Below, piece after piece: positions 11,251 through 22,839 of a stretch of DNA of 64,000 nt. Origin of the DNA: Kingdonia uniflora (lineage: Eukaryota; Streptophyta; Magnoliopsida; Ranunculales; Circaeasteraceae); NCBI GenBank assembly GCA_014058105.1, contig JACGCM010001844.1:1302001-1366000 (forward strand). Direction: 5' to 3'. The position numbers and the translations under genes are program-made. Every line of letters starts with the position of its first letter. Position 1 is the stretch's first letter. The notes beneath the pieces were generated by a model. It saw nothing but the letters and a program-made list of their open reading frames with translations, made no database searches and was not told the DNA's origin.

Positions 11251-14200
11251 CTAATTTAACAGAGAGCTTCCTTCTTTGGCAAGAATGAACAAACCACCAT
11301 CACCTCGTGAGATTCTGAGATCTTTATCAAGGTAAGTTATTAAAAGCCAAGAGCTGTTGTTGCTATCTCCTGGAATCGGAACCTTGAGAGGTGCTTGACC
11401 AGAAAGCATGCGGGCAATGTTTGCCACATTCTCCTGCAGAGGGTCTATTAGTGTTCTCTGAACAGGTAGCAAATCAATTTTTTGCCCAAAAATGTCTATA
11501 TTTTGGGGTAGAGCAAGATTTGATGATATTTCTGGAGGTTTCAAGATCCCTTCCTTGAATTGGACCTGCACATCAAAAGAAACAATTTTCTTAGCTTTCG
11601 GAAACATCAGCTGTTTCAGTTGCCAAATCCAGAAGTAGTCACTCAAAAGATAATAACTGCATGATATATGAAAGCAAAAATACATAAATAAGAGTTTGCT
11701 CCTCAAAAAGAAAAACCATTGTCCTACGTTTAACCACACAAACAGTTCAATAATCAGGATTCAAGTTCGAGGAAATTATGAAAGAGAACAATTAATTGGA
11801 AATGAGAATATCCGATCAAAAGCATAGTAAGAATGCATACTCTGCTATTGTTTCACCATCCTTAATAAATTCTTCGGAAGTGACAATTTGTCATTAAGTT
11901 ATGGAATTAACTGTTTGATTCATATGTAAATTGTGCCACCATACTACTGTTTTCTTTAAAAAAAAAATTAGTTTGGTGCTTTTGTTTGTCAACCAAACGC
12001 CCACAAAGATAATGACTATGATCAGAGCAGTCGCTAACAGTATGGGTCATAGTAGTAATCACATTCAAGGGAATTTTCAAAAAAAAATTAGTTTGGTGCT
12101 TTTGTTTGTCAGCCAAACGCCCACAAAGATAATGACTATGATCAGAGCAGTTGCTAACAGTATGAGTCATAGTAGTAATCACATTCAAGGGAATTTTGAG
12201 TGATTGATCATGAGTTGCATGCAAAGGCAGGCCTTTTGTCTTGAGGCTGTCGTAGGACAAAATAATTTACTCCGGTGAGTATTTTTCTGGGATTAGCTTT
12301 TGAAATGTCAAAAGAAGATAGTTTGTCTTTGATGCTCCTGGTTGGATGAAATTCATTTAGGAAGTGCAATTTACTAATTATTCTGGAACATTTTATTCGC
12401 AAAATATTTGCTTACATATGATGATCCTTACCTGTATCCTTGATGGGCTTCGAACTTCAAATGTAGCAGCTGCACTAAAGGAGAAAGAAGCAAATGGGCT
12501 GGAGATTATGATAGAGTTGTCAATAGTGAGGCTTGTGGTGTCGATGGCTTGGGATATCTCTTTAACCTTCACCAAAGGAATCGTTCCAGCTGCTAGAAGA
12601 GGCAAGAGCTCGGAAAATGCAGTGTACCTGAGATCAAGCAAAATTCAGAAACATTGACAATAACGTGAAAATAAGTAAGAGATCCAGTTATATGGATTTC
12701 ATATGGACAATTTTCCAATTTAAATTATTTGCATCTAATATGTACAAGAATACAGTTGATCATATTGTGAGGATAATCGATCAGGTTACTCTTGATTAGA
12801 AATCTAGGATCGTTCAAATATTTTACGGAAGTACGGATCAAAATAATCACGAGACATTAGAATAATTTGTGGATGTCACCTTTCACGATATTGTATAGCT
12901 ATTGATACAATGGGGGGGGGGGGGGGGGGGGGGGGGGAAGTATGGGTTATAACAATGAATACATCGACCTTATAAGCAATAGAAAATACCAAACAACAAT
13001 TCTCGTGCAATATTCATTTTTTAATTAAATAAAGATAAATAACTTAATAATATCCGGTCTCGAAAAGAGACTACAAAAGAGAAATACAACAATATTAGGC
13101 AAAGCTGACCACCAACTACGCACATGAACATCCACAACCAAACATCAAAGAGAGCACAGAGATCATAAGGGGTAATCACGGCTGCTGAGAACTCCTGATG
13201 TAAGCATCCATGATGAGCAAATCTTCCATAACCAAGGTCTCCTATTCCTATCTGATCAGAAGTTCCTCAAAGTGATAGGGAAAGACGTGAAATGTGCACT
13301 CATGCCAAACCAAGTACTCATTAATAATCTTGATGGGTACACCTTCAGCAATATCTATTGGGAAATCAAAGTCTGTCTTATGACGTATTTTCAGTGGGCC
13401 GTGGTCATAGATCTCAACAACATACATTCTCGCTTATTCTTAGCGATCACAAAGTTGGATCATCTCAAAAATAATACAGTGGTATCTAATATCAATCACA
13501 TCAATCTTGAAGGATTATTGGATGCCCGCTATGCTTCGACTCATGACCATTGTTAATGCCATTCAGCGAGCCTTCCATCTTAATATCTTCAGAATTCCTC
13601 AACATATTCGTATTGAACAATTGACAATCAAGTAATATAGTTTTCCAAACGTCTACATCACCCCTAGAAATTACAATCAAACTACACTATGTATTATCAA
13701 AACCTATCCATCCAAGAGTCCCTTCATAATTCATTTTCTCTCCTCTTCATTTTCATTTCTCCTCGTCCCAGGCATCTTCCTTAAACCTTGTGTCCCTTTT
13801 AACCATCTAGATTCAAAACAAGATTCTTAAAGAAAACCAGAAGTGGATATATCAAATAATCAGCAATGGGTTTAATAAAAAGCAAAACAAAAGTTTTCAC
13901 AAAAACACTTTACGTGGGTTTGATTCTTTGACCTCGTCTATTTTGAAAAAATTCCTTCATTCATCATTTTAGCTTGTGTAAACCATGCGACCTTACAACC
14001 TAACAATAAAGTTAAAGATAGTTTTACATTGAAGAAATTCAAGGGATTGTATGTCTATATAACTTATAGTAAATATGTAGTGAATGTACATGTGGCTTAG
14101 AGTGAGTGTTGAGGTGTATTTTACACGAACTTATACATTAATTTCCCTTGGGTGATCGGGCATGCTCGAGTTCGGATTTGGGCAATTGGCTCTTCTGACT

Positions 14201-16339
14201 TTGGAGGCCCAGGGGGCCTTTGGGCTTGGGCTAGACCTTCCCTAAACTGGTTACTTTTGAAGATGTCATCACTACTAGCCATTAGGAGAGACATGTAATA
14301 GTAAGCCAAGTCAAACTATATCCAAGGACTATATAACTTTTCAGTAAAAAGTTTAAGAAAGGCATAATCCAAGCCCAAAGGCCCTCTGGGTCTTTAGAGC
14401 CCGAAGAGCCAATTGCTCAAACCCAAGCCCGAGCCGGCCCGACTCACTTGGTCACCTGAGGGAGGTTAAGTTATAAGTTCATATGAAATATGCCCACACA
14501 CACACACACACACCTCAACACTTAGCCACATGTACATCCACTACATATCAACCATAGGTTATATGGACATGCAATCCCTTGAAGTTCTCCAATGTGGGAT
14601 TATCATTAAGGCATTATTGAAATGTAAGGTCACAAGGCTTAAACAAGCTAAAGTGGTCAATCAAACTTACATTAAGTGTTTTTGTGAAAAATTTGTTTTG
14701 TTTTTTATCAAATAACCTTTAATGTTTTATTAAAATATCTAAAAAATATCAAACAAACGTCGTTTTACCGGAATTTTGCAAGAGAGTACCCTAAGATGCC
14801 ACAGTAACTCGAAACCGTGACAAATTGTCAAAATTGAGAAAAAAAGGGAGAATTTACGGGATTTTTTAAGACTTACTGAAGCAGGTGAAGGATTTAGGGA
14901 TTTTTTTGAATTTCACGAGGTGGGGGTTATAGTGGGAACTTCAATAGAGTTTCAGGCAGGGGAAATGGAGAAATGTTGTCTTAGAGAATTTGAGATGGAT
15001 GAGAAATATTGTTGCAGTAAGGGAATTTTTATAGAGACAATAGAGGAATGTTAAGGAATTTAGAGAAATTTAAGAAGGAAGTTTGTCAAAATATGGATGA
15101 TATGGGTAGTTTTGGAACAATGCAATTTGCACAACTGTTAATAATTATGGCGGACTTTGATTATTTAACTGCGGGATATTGTAGGCTATTATAATGTACC
15201 ATGGTAGCTAGCGATATACGAGCGACTTAAATTCTTTGGTGACAGTGAAACCATGGCATTTCAAACCAGAAGTCGTAGAAAAGCAGCGTAAAGGGCTGTC
15301 TTGGAAAGTTTGGTATGAAGACACTATCATATACTAAACTGAAAACGTGAATAATGCCATCATTTAGGTATTAATTTCATTTTTTCACCATTATTTGTGC
15401 TCGAGTTTTACAAAAGCTATAGATGAGTACCTTTCGCCTAAAACTAGCACTAACTCGTTCTTAAGTCAATGAACCCATACCCACTATAGCTATATGTACT
15501 AGTCTCACTGTATCTACACAACCACCACCTTCTCCGCTTGTTGCACTCCTTTTGAGTTTACTAGTTAGTCTATTATCTATGACCTCATTGACTAGGAAAA
15601 TTGTTCAAAGCATGATAAAGAAAAACACATTTTAATGGCTCTTCTTGGATTCAGTTGAACTACTCCCTTTTCTCAAACTAAGTTTTATGATGTTTGCGTC
15701 ATTTGGGCCTCCCTCGTTTCTCTTCTATTTCACAAGTATACAACAAAAACTCTCCTAGACTACTACTATATGTAACACAATGTCTTACTTGTTAAAAAAA
15801 AACACTTACAGTAAAACCCAGTTTCCATCAAGTAGTTCAGTCGCCTCCACAGGTGCCGGAGTTGGATTCAACGCTTCCAACTGATTAACCAACTCCAAAA
15901 CCTCCGCTCTAACTTCACTCGATGCCCCAAACCCTAATTCAGTCCCATAAAACGTATCCACTAAACACCTTTTCAAGTCCCCAAGCTTATCATCATCATC
16001 ATACACTTTTCCTTCCTCCTCACTAACTCCTCCCCACTCATCATCGTCCCTCACCGAATCAGAAATCGAGGGTGTCTCCTCTTCTTCGGGTTCCAATTTC
16101 TCTCCCCACTCATCAGTGATCTTAATTGAGGGGGGTTTGTCTCCATTGTTGATTGGAGTTGGAATTGGTTTGTCTGGCTCGATTTCTTCTGGAGTTAGTG
16201 AAGATTTGAGTCGAAATGTGAGGAATTTAGGGTTTGTGTAGAGATTAGGATTAGGGTTTGAGGGTCGATTAGAGGAGAAGATGAGATTAGGGTTTCGAAG
16301 GAAGAGTGAGGGGTGTGAAGAAGCGAGAAATAGCGCCAT
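11251..16339 (-). CDS. PAP3: Plastid-lipid-associated protein / fibrillin, PAP3 type, chloroplastic
   Basis: The CDS is complement(join(11251..11565, 12432..12627, 15810..16339)), 1041 nt and 346 residues. All splice sites are canonical (CT|GTAAGT, CTCAG|G, CAG|GTAAGG, TGCAG|G) and the frame is open throughout. The first 45 residues are rich in Ser, Asn and Pro with few acids, as expected of a chloroplast transit peptide. An acidic linker (about 60-120) follows. The PAP/fibrillin domain starts at DLKRCLVDTFYGTELGFGAS and continues through LNPTPAPVEA, NWVLLYTAFSELLPLL and TFEVRSPSRIQV. It ends YLDKDLRISRGDGGLF..KEGSSLLN. Fibrillins are lipocalin-like plastid proteins that coat plastoglobules and thylakoid margins and help plastids tolerate light and oxidative stress. 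The length suits this subfamily. Intron 1 is 3.2 kb and holds a fold-back element; intron 2 holds a 120-bp duplication. Retroelement sequence begins only about 220 bp upstream of the ATG. Confidence 0.93.
11959..12198. repeat. Two tandem copies of a 120-bp unit in fibrillin intron 2
   Basis: The sequence from the A tract and TTAGTTTGGTGCTTTTG at 11961 onward recurs exactly 120 bp later at 12081, and both copies end CACATTCAAGGGAATTTT. Only a handful of substitutions separate them (for example CAACC/CAGCC and CAGTCGC/CAGTTGC), so the duplication is recent. It lies within intron 2 (11566-12431) and does not touch the coding sequence. Confidence 0.9.
12912..12937 (+). repeat. Poly-G tract of 26 in fibrillin intron 1
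   Basis: This is an unbroken run of 26 G on the plus strand, which reads as poly-C in the fibrillin pre-mRNA. Runs of this length often slip in replication and sequencing, so the exact number is doubtful. Confidence 0.9.
13868..14718. mobile_element. Fold-back (long inverted repeat) element in fibrillin intron 1
   Basis: The arms run from about 13868 to 14240 and from about 14361 to 14718, around a 120-bp loop. Matching pairs, outermost first, are the AAAAGCAAAACAAA / AAAAAACAAAACAAA ends, ACAAAAACACTT, GACCTTACA, TTCAAGGGATTG, GTACATGTGGCT, GTTGAGGTG, CAATTGGCTCTTC and GGGCCTTTGGGCTTGG. The pairing runs almost unbroken from the ends to the loop, with roughly four of five bases matching. No ORF is present, so it is a non-autonomous MITE or fold-back transposon. 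A (CA)n run at 14495-14513 lies in the right arm. The target-site duplication was not resolved. Confidence 0.85.
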
Positions 16340-16555
16340 TTTAATTTGGGAAAAATTGAGAGTAGTAGCAGTTGTTGCTGCACTCTCTCTCTCAAGTCTG
16401 ATTTAGAGTCTATTCGATCAGTATGTATGAGAGTTGAAGCTTACCTAATCCAATGGTCAGCAATTGTTTAAATTACTAGGGATGTTTTCGGTGTCCTAAC
16501 CGGAGCTTAGTTCTTAGGAAACATCTTTCAATGTAAAATCTAGGAATTTATTTTC
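16340..16555 (-). promoter_or_regulatory. Fibrillin 5' leader and proximal promoter region
   Basis: Upstream of the ATG on the minus strand are a CT/GA-rich leader (CTCTCTCTCTC at 16380-16391) and AT-rich DNA. The retrotransposon LTR starts at about 16556, so only about 220 bp of non-element DNA remains. No single TATA box stands out. Confidence 0.4.
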
Positions 16556-18158
16556 ATCTTGCTACTATATCACTGAACTACTAAATCACCAGGAGGACAT
16601 ACACCTAGCCCACAAACTAGCAGACGACGTGGCTCGAACCTGCCAAGAGTATAGAAGAATGTGTTACAGACACCTCTTCCCACAAACTGACATTTACAGG
16701 AACAACCTCCAGAAGCTTTGCCTCTATTCCCTTTAATCCAGGAGAATGTGTTGCTACCTACGAGCTAAAAATGAGATCTATAAATAGGACAAAGGTGATA
16801 GGAACACATATACTAGTATATTGGGTGCCGGTAGGACCGACAACTCGGTTTTTTCTTATGAAATTTCTCAACATCCCCTATTCTTTCTTGGTAATTTATC
16901 AAGAAATAACAAAAGTTCTTCATCAAGAACGGACATAAGCTATCTTAAAACATAAACCATATAATAAAATATTTGATGGGATGATGCCATCTTAAAACAA
17001 AAGCATATTGAAAGATTTCATAAATTGCAAAAATTAAAGTATATTGATGAGATTATGCAGAGAGAAACAAAGTTATATGTTACAACAGATAGAATGAAGA
17101 GTCCTCATATTGAAATTTTTTATTTATTTTTCATTTCTCATAAATTAATTCTCTCTTTCTCTGTACCATATTGTGCTATACACATCTATGTCTTTCTTCC
17201 AATGTGTAAAACAACCTAGCAAATGGGGACAATAACCTAATCGGGCATTTGAAAGCATTACATCAAATTTTTCATTCTTCACAAAGATATTCGGCATAAT
17301 AAGAGAGGTGGTTTCAGATCATTTGGAAGAGCCCATTATGTACGATATGCTAAATATTATTACACTTTAAACTATAGTAAATGCTAATAAGACATTTGAA
17401 AACATTACAATGTTTATTATTGGCAACCGATCGCGAGCACTCCAACAACAACGCTGAAAGCGGATCCGTAAACACTCTTGCCACTGAATCAGATAACTTT
17501 TCTTCAAAGGTTTTCCGGTGATAGAAATAATAAGCAAACTAATTGTTCAAAACAACGTCAACGACAAAGGATAACGCTTAGGGGAGTGAGATTTGTTGGT
17601 AGAGAATTTAGGAGAGAGAGATTATCTGCAATAGATCTTAGAGTTTCGATTTTATTTAGAGATGAGAAAGAGAGAGAGTTTTTATCACTTAGGAAAGAGA
17701 GTTTTACAGAAAGTTTAGGGGAGAAGGTTTTATCAAGAGATGAAGTTTTGAATAGGCAGTTAATTGCGTTGAGGTTCCTAAAATAATGGTGATAAATTTA
17801 AAAGGGCAAGATAGGTAGAAAATTGCTTCAGACGGATTACCATGAAATCGTTTTGTAACCACCAAGAGCATTTTTGTGTAGTTATGTGTAGAGTGACCTC
17901 CTTACCGGTTGGTCAGATAAGATTTTGGAGATAGAAAATATTCAGTGAGAAAGATTCCCGAGCACCAACTTTTGTAACTTGTAATATCCGAGCAATCAAG
18001 TCATTTTCCTAAATCCTCGATCTAAGGTCGTGGTTTTTACCTATTCAAAAGTTTCTACGCCAAATTTGGTGTCGATTCCTATTACTTGTTACTATTGTTT
18101 GTGTAACTGGTACATTTGGTGTAAGAGGCTATTCGAGCTGCGAATTTAGGTCCTTACA
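16556..18158 (+). repeat. 5' LTR of Tat element 1, truncated and interrupted
   Basis: Sequence from CTACTAAATCACCAGG to GATAGGAA (about 16575-16804), and again from AGATAAGATTTTGGAG to GGTCCTTACA (17915-18158), is collinear with the 3' LTR at 40515-41046. The first about 60 bp, including the expected TGTAGGGAC start, are missing. The TATA box TATAAATA is at 16779-16786. A 1.1 kb block interrupts the LTR 18 bp downstream of that box. The 3' edge is intact (CCTTACA) and is followed directly by the primer-binding region. Confidence 0.8.
16805..17914. mobile_element. 1.1 kb insertion inside the element 1 LTR, type unknown
   Basis: These bases are absent from the sister LTR at 40515-41046. The block carries an open stretch at 17478-17786 (+), basic and rich in Arg and Glu, without recognisable motifs. 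No terminal repeats or clear target duplication were found, so it may be a Helitron-like, fragmentary or gene-derived insertion. Confidence 0.5.
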
Positions 18159-18159
18159 T

Positions 18160-18177
18160 TTGGCGTCGTCTGTGGGA
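18160..18177 (+). other. Primer-binding site of element 1
   Basis: TGGCGTCGTCTGTGGGAA begins 2 bp after the LTR end CCTTACA. A TGG start next to the 5' LTR is where a tRNA 3' end would pair. The form is common in Tat/Athila elements. I do not assign the tRNA species. Confidence 0.6.
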
Positions 18178-18239
18178 AGTGCGATACTTGCCACAAAATT
18201 CTAAGACCAACAGTTACTCAAATATTATCAATAGTAGTC

Positions 18240-19480
18240 ATAGTGAACGCCAAACGAACGACCTCAACTATTCAACCAGACATCACCTCAACAGAGCCAA
18301 AGCAGTTAACATAATTAAGGGTGAACCTTAATGCCAAAACAATAAAGCTGAACAATCTTGAACGCTAGTTGGTTAAAGATTAAGAACTCCGCAGCAAGGA
18401 GCTTGAGGAGGAACGAAGAGCTTGACAACTAGAATCTAAATGACATGTAGAACATATGAACACTTTGCAAACTACTTTAAAATTCCTGTAAGACAATCAA
18501 CAAGGACTAACTCCCAAGGACAAAGAAGCCATGCTCGCTCATTCCAGAATATCAGTGCGTGACAAACTGGGACCTCGAGGTTCTACGAGTGGAGGAGCTA
18601 CCAGATAACCCCATAACTATTCACAGGAACCAGAAGCCTCAATTCATCTGGGACGAGAAGATCAACCCGAAATTAGAAGAGGATGCTGGTATTCAAAACG
18701 TCAAGAAGGGGAGCCGCAACCTCCATCTAGGGTACCAGTTAGAGACAGATTGAGCGAAGGAAGTGAAAATCATAACTTAAGACTTGCGCAGCAATCAGTT
18801 CTAACACCACGTCGATATGTAACACAGGAGCACATGGACCAATGAATCAAAGAGCTGATAGAAGCTCAAACTCTTTGTAACAAAAATAAATTGTACAAAT
18901 TACAGTGAAGTTCGATTGCTAAATAATTATTCGAAATTAAAGTTCCAGCAGGATTCCATACTTTGAAGATTCACAAATACAAAGGCATCGATCTAGGTGA
19001 ACATGTCTAACAATTCTGAGATTCGTTGGGATTATATTTGAATTTGAATCACATTCTCTGTCTATTATTCGTTATAGGCCTTCAGGGAGAGCCACTTCGA
19101 TTGTTCTACTCTCTACTCGAAGATTCTATCTATACATCCAACCAATTACAAAATCTTTTATAAAGACTTATGCTAACCATAGAGAAAAGGAAGAAAATTT
19201 GTATACTCTAATCAGCCTTAAACAGGCTCAGGGAGAGAAGCTCAAAGTTTTCACCAAGAAGTTTCTCTGACTTGCCCAAAGGGTTGATAATTTAGATCAG
19301 AAGACTGTTGTATCGACTTTCACCGACGCTCTGCAGATTGAATGCAAAGTCAAAGAACATTTATTTTTAACCAAACCCACTACCTTGGAAGAAATTATTG
19401 AAAAGGTAATTGGGTATATCGACCTAGAAAAGATGAGGTCTGAAAGACATAAATCTACTTAAAATGTCCTAACCACGAAA
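18240..19480 (+). pseudogene. gag of Tat element 1, decayed
   Basis: Across two frames with several stops, the translation keeps KVPAGFHTLKIHKYKGID, LNHILCLLFVIGLQGEPL and an N-terminal coiled-coil region with ELRSKELEEERR. It aligns block by block with the gag of element 2 (54044-55285). Gag forms the particle around the genomic RNA. The open stretch 18559-18753 is part of this region read in a shifted frame. Confidence 0.7.
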
Positions 19481-20690
19481 GGTCCAAACACACATAGAAA
19501 TAGTAATCGAAACAATGTTGAGCATAGTGATAATAAGCGAGCCAAAACAGATGAAGGTAAGACCCGAAAGGGAAACTTTCTACCAAAGCTCGTCCTCCCA
19601 AAGTTAAATGTGAAGCTCTCAGAAATCTACCCAATGCTGGCGTAGGATAATTTTTTCTGCAACGCTCAACCTCTAGAACCAATTGAAGGAAAACCTTACT
19701 GCAAACACCATAAGGTTGCACATCATGACACTAACAGATGATACACCATGTAGAGACTAAAAGAGTACATCTTGAAAGACGAAAGGATGCATGAATACAT
19801 TATCGACCTAGAAGGATGAAAGAATGGCAGCTGCAAGAAGCAGGTCGATGCCAATCAAAATGAAGGAGATTATAAAGAAAAACACCTGTATCACCTTTAC
19901 ATTAACCACATGATCAAGATATATTAGATCAGCAATTCGACCAGATTTAAGAGAAGAAGATTGATACAGTGGCATAACCTCACAGTAATGGAAAAAGAAG
20001 CCAAGCTGCTACCTGAATCAAGCCAGAGGCAAACTGGAATCTCGTTTGAAGATTATGACGTAGGGCATGTAAAATTCCCACATCATGACGCCCTGGTCAT
20101 ATGTTAAAAATAAAGAACTTTGTCATACACACAATGATGGTAGATACAAACAACGCTATAAAAGTCCATTTTCAGAGTACAATTTAACAAATGAGACTTA
20201 TAGATAAGGTGGAAATAAGCGATCTGGATATTAGTAGATTTAACGGATCCAAGGAAGAAAGGGCCCGAAGAATCATTCTACCAATAACAACTGGATCGAC
20301 AATTCTCAACATTACATTCGATGTAATTAATGTAAAATATTGATACTTACGTATCATGGGGCGTTGCTAGTTATGCAATATGAAAGTAATACCTTCCGCG
20401 TACCACCAAGCACTTCGCTTCAAATGGAATGATGGAATCTATAAGATAAAGGGAAGTCATAAACTCGCTTGTGCTTGTGAGAATATAGTATCAAACATAG
20501 TCGACACATCAGGAGAATTTACTTTATAGCAATTACAAAAAGTTGATCTTATCGAGGATCAACTTCCTATAATCGAACCTACAGAGTACATTGAAATTGA
20601 CAGACAAAATAAAGGAACATTCGTGGGTACCATGCTCGACCAAAAGGAGAAAAACAATTAAATATACTTCCTTCGAACTAATAAAAATGT
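19481..20690 (+). pseudogene. Protease and linker region of element 1 pol, decayed
   Basis: Between gag and RT the frame is heavily broken. Segments such as HHDALVIC (about 20080) match HNALAIM before the protease in element 2. Segments such as CENIVSNIVDTSGEF (about 20480) match CENTISAIVDTSDRY there. The aspartic protease active-site triplet cannot be read in one frame. The following GTMLDQKE..IYFLRTNKNVFAW leads into the RT. Confidence 0.6.
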
Positions 20691-21560
20691 ATTCGCATGG
20701 ACATTCAAGAAAATGCCAGGAGTCGACCCAAAATTAGCTTACCACAAGCTAAACGTGAAAGATAAAGTCACAGCAATCAAACAGAAGCAAAGGAGGCTAC
20801 CACCTCGACTTAGAAATGAAATCAACAAGGAGGTCGACAAGCTAATCAAAGTAGGTTTTATCATAGAGGCTAAGTACATGGACTAGATTTTGAACATTGT
20901 TACAGTCCCAAAGAAAAATGGAAATGTTTGAGTCTGTGTAGATTTTACAGATCTTAACAAACACGCGCTGAAGGACAACTTCCCTCTTCTAATAATCCAT
21001 CAAATATTAGACTGAACCACAAGACACAAACTACTTTCCATGATGGACTCCACTTCAGGCAACAATCAAATACCCCTCTTAGATGAAGACCATAAGAAAA
21101 CAACATTCATCACTGAGAGATGCCTATATTGCTATAGAGTCATTCTATTTGGGCTGAAGAACACTAGAATAACTTATCAATAGCTAGTAATAAGTATACT
21201 CAAAGATCACTTGGGGAAAACTGGGAAAGTGTACATTGATGACATGCTCTGCAAAAGCTTAAAAAAGATCACATTGTAGATCTTAGAATAATTTTTAACA
21301 TTTTACAAACGTACATAATGAAGCTCAATCCAGACAAATGTCAATTCAGAGTTCATTCCGAATGGTTTCTTGGTCATCTAATTAGCAAGAAAGGGATAAA
21401 AGCAGACTCATTACAAATTTGAGCTTTCATATCTATGCCTTCATCAAGGATGAAGAAAGATGTGTAAAAGTTAGTTGGCAAGATTGCAACTATCAACAGA
21501 TTCATTTCAAAATCATCAGATCGTTATCTATGGTTGTTCCTGCTACTTTGCGGATCTACC
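20691..21560 (+). pseudogene. Reverse transcriptase of element 1, decayed
   Basis: The order of blocks is MPGVDPKLAYHKLNVK, EVDKLIKVGFIIEAKY, VPKKNGNVxVCVDFTDLN, SMMDSTSGNNQIPLLDEDHK, TTFITERCLYCYRVILFGLK and the catalytic box VYIDDML (YIDD at 21232-21243). It then continues LNPDKCQFRVHSEWFLGHL. These are the standard palm and finger motifs of Ty3/gypsy RT, with Tat-type wording. There are at least four in-frame stops and a frameshift near 21265. Unlike the copy in element 2, it keeps the whole catalytic core. Confidence 0.8.
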
Positions 21561-22080
21561 AAAAGAGGAAAAAGAAAATAAAATGAAGATATTGATTAGA
21601 CAGGAGAATATGAAGCAACCTTCTAGGAGTTGAAAAAGTGCCTTGGAAAACTGCCAGTGATAAGCACGCCAATAGACAACGAAGAATTGGTAATCTATCT
21701 CACAGTGATAGAGAACTCTCTAAGTTCTATCCTGATTCGACTAGATGGAAAAATTGAGAAGCCATCATACTTGATAAGCAAAAGGCTTACTCCAGCAGAG
21801 ACAAGGTATTTTAAAATCAAGAAGCTCCTCCTAACACTTGCCTACATATCGCAGAAGCTGAAGCATTACTTCCAAGCTCATTCAGTAAAATTCATGACAA
21901 ACTAACCACTTCAAGAGGTGCAGTCTAAAAGATAAATCGCGTCGAGTACAATAATGGTTGGTGAGCTTGGGGGAGCATAACATTAGATTCGAATAGAGAA
22001 CGTAAGAGAAGAAGTAGGCCGTAGCCAATTTCTTGGCTGACTTCCCAGTAGAGGATTCAGACTAGGAGGAACATGACCAC
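21561..22080 (+). pseudogene. RNase H of element 1
   Basis: The open part 21630-21905 reads KCLGKLPVISTPIDNEELVI, then EKPSYLISKRLTPAETRYFK and LKHYFQAHSVKFMTN. This is the RNase H that follows RT in gypsy elements and removes the RNA template. The catalytic aspartate usually found in YLAVSD-like text is replaced by YLTVIEN, and stops follow. Confidence 0.7.
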
Positions 22081-22099
22081 GAAAGAATAGAAAAACATG

Positions 22100-22640
22100 A
22101 CGTTGAGCCGCAACACAAAACTTTTGACGAAAGGGCTGAGTGGGTAACAAAAGATGGTTGGAGATTACTTACAGATGGGTCAGCAGGATCTACAGGATCA
22201 TAAGTGAGAATTGTTCTTATCACTCCATCTGACCACATGATCAAAAAGTCGATAATACTTAATTTCGAAGCCTCAAATAATGTTACAGAGTACGAAGCCA
22301 TAATCCACGGGCTAGATATGGCTTTAGAGATCGGGGTACTTAAAATTTTTAATATACACAGATTCACTACTTATAGTTCATCACTACTCTGAATAATATA
22401 AAAAGAATGGAAAGATGGTCTATTATGTAATAATGGTAGTCGAAAGAATGAACAAATTTAATAAGATGACTCTCGAATACCTACTTCACAGTAAAAATTG
22501 ACACGCCAACTCACTAGTATACCTAGTCGGTGTATTAGGTAAAGAAGCCAGATATCTCAAAATTGAAGTGGTATCAACCCCTAGTATCGATCACGCCTTG
22601 ATATGCGTAATTAATACTAGGGGCAATGAAGAGGAGGAAG
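22100..22640 (+). pseudogene. Second (archaeal-type) RNase H of element 1
   Basis: The blocks are LLTDGSAGSTG, ILNFEASNNVTEYEAIIHGL, DMALEIGVLKI and, after stops, LEYLLHSKN..ANSLVYLVGVLGKEA. The DGS, E and D positions of the domain can be seen in order. A second RNase H between RNase H and integrase is the hallmark of the Tat lineage. The matching block of element 2 (57590-58060) is better preserved. Confidence 0.75.
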
Positions 22641-22839
22641 ACTATTGGAAGAAACCCTTCCTCAGGTATATATGGCTGAAGAATAAGTGTGACGACGACC
22701 TCCCAGACGATTCAAAAGAAAGAAAGTAGATAATTGAAAATTATAAGCACTACACAGTACAAATGAGCAAACTATATTGGAGATCGGTTACTGGGCCCTA
22801 TCTGAAATGCTTCTCACAGAAAGACGTCAATGGAATGCT

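Noticed and set aside
11931..12260. Open frames on both strands over the 120-bp duplication
   Set aside because: The repeated protein text simply mirrors the tandem DNA duplication in an intron of the fibrillin gene.
16195..16395. Open frame overlapping fibrillin exon 1 in another minus frame
   Set aside because: It overlaps the start of PAP3 in a different frame with low-complexity composition. The PAP3 frame has transit-peptide and domain support.
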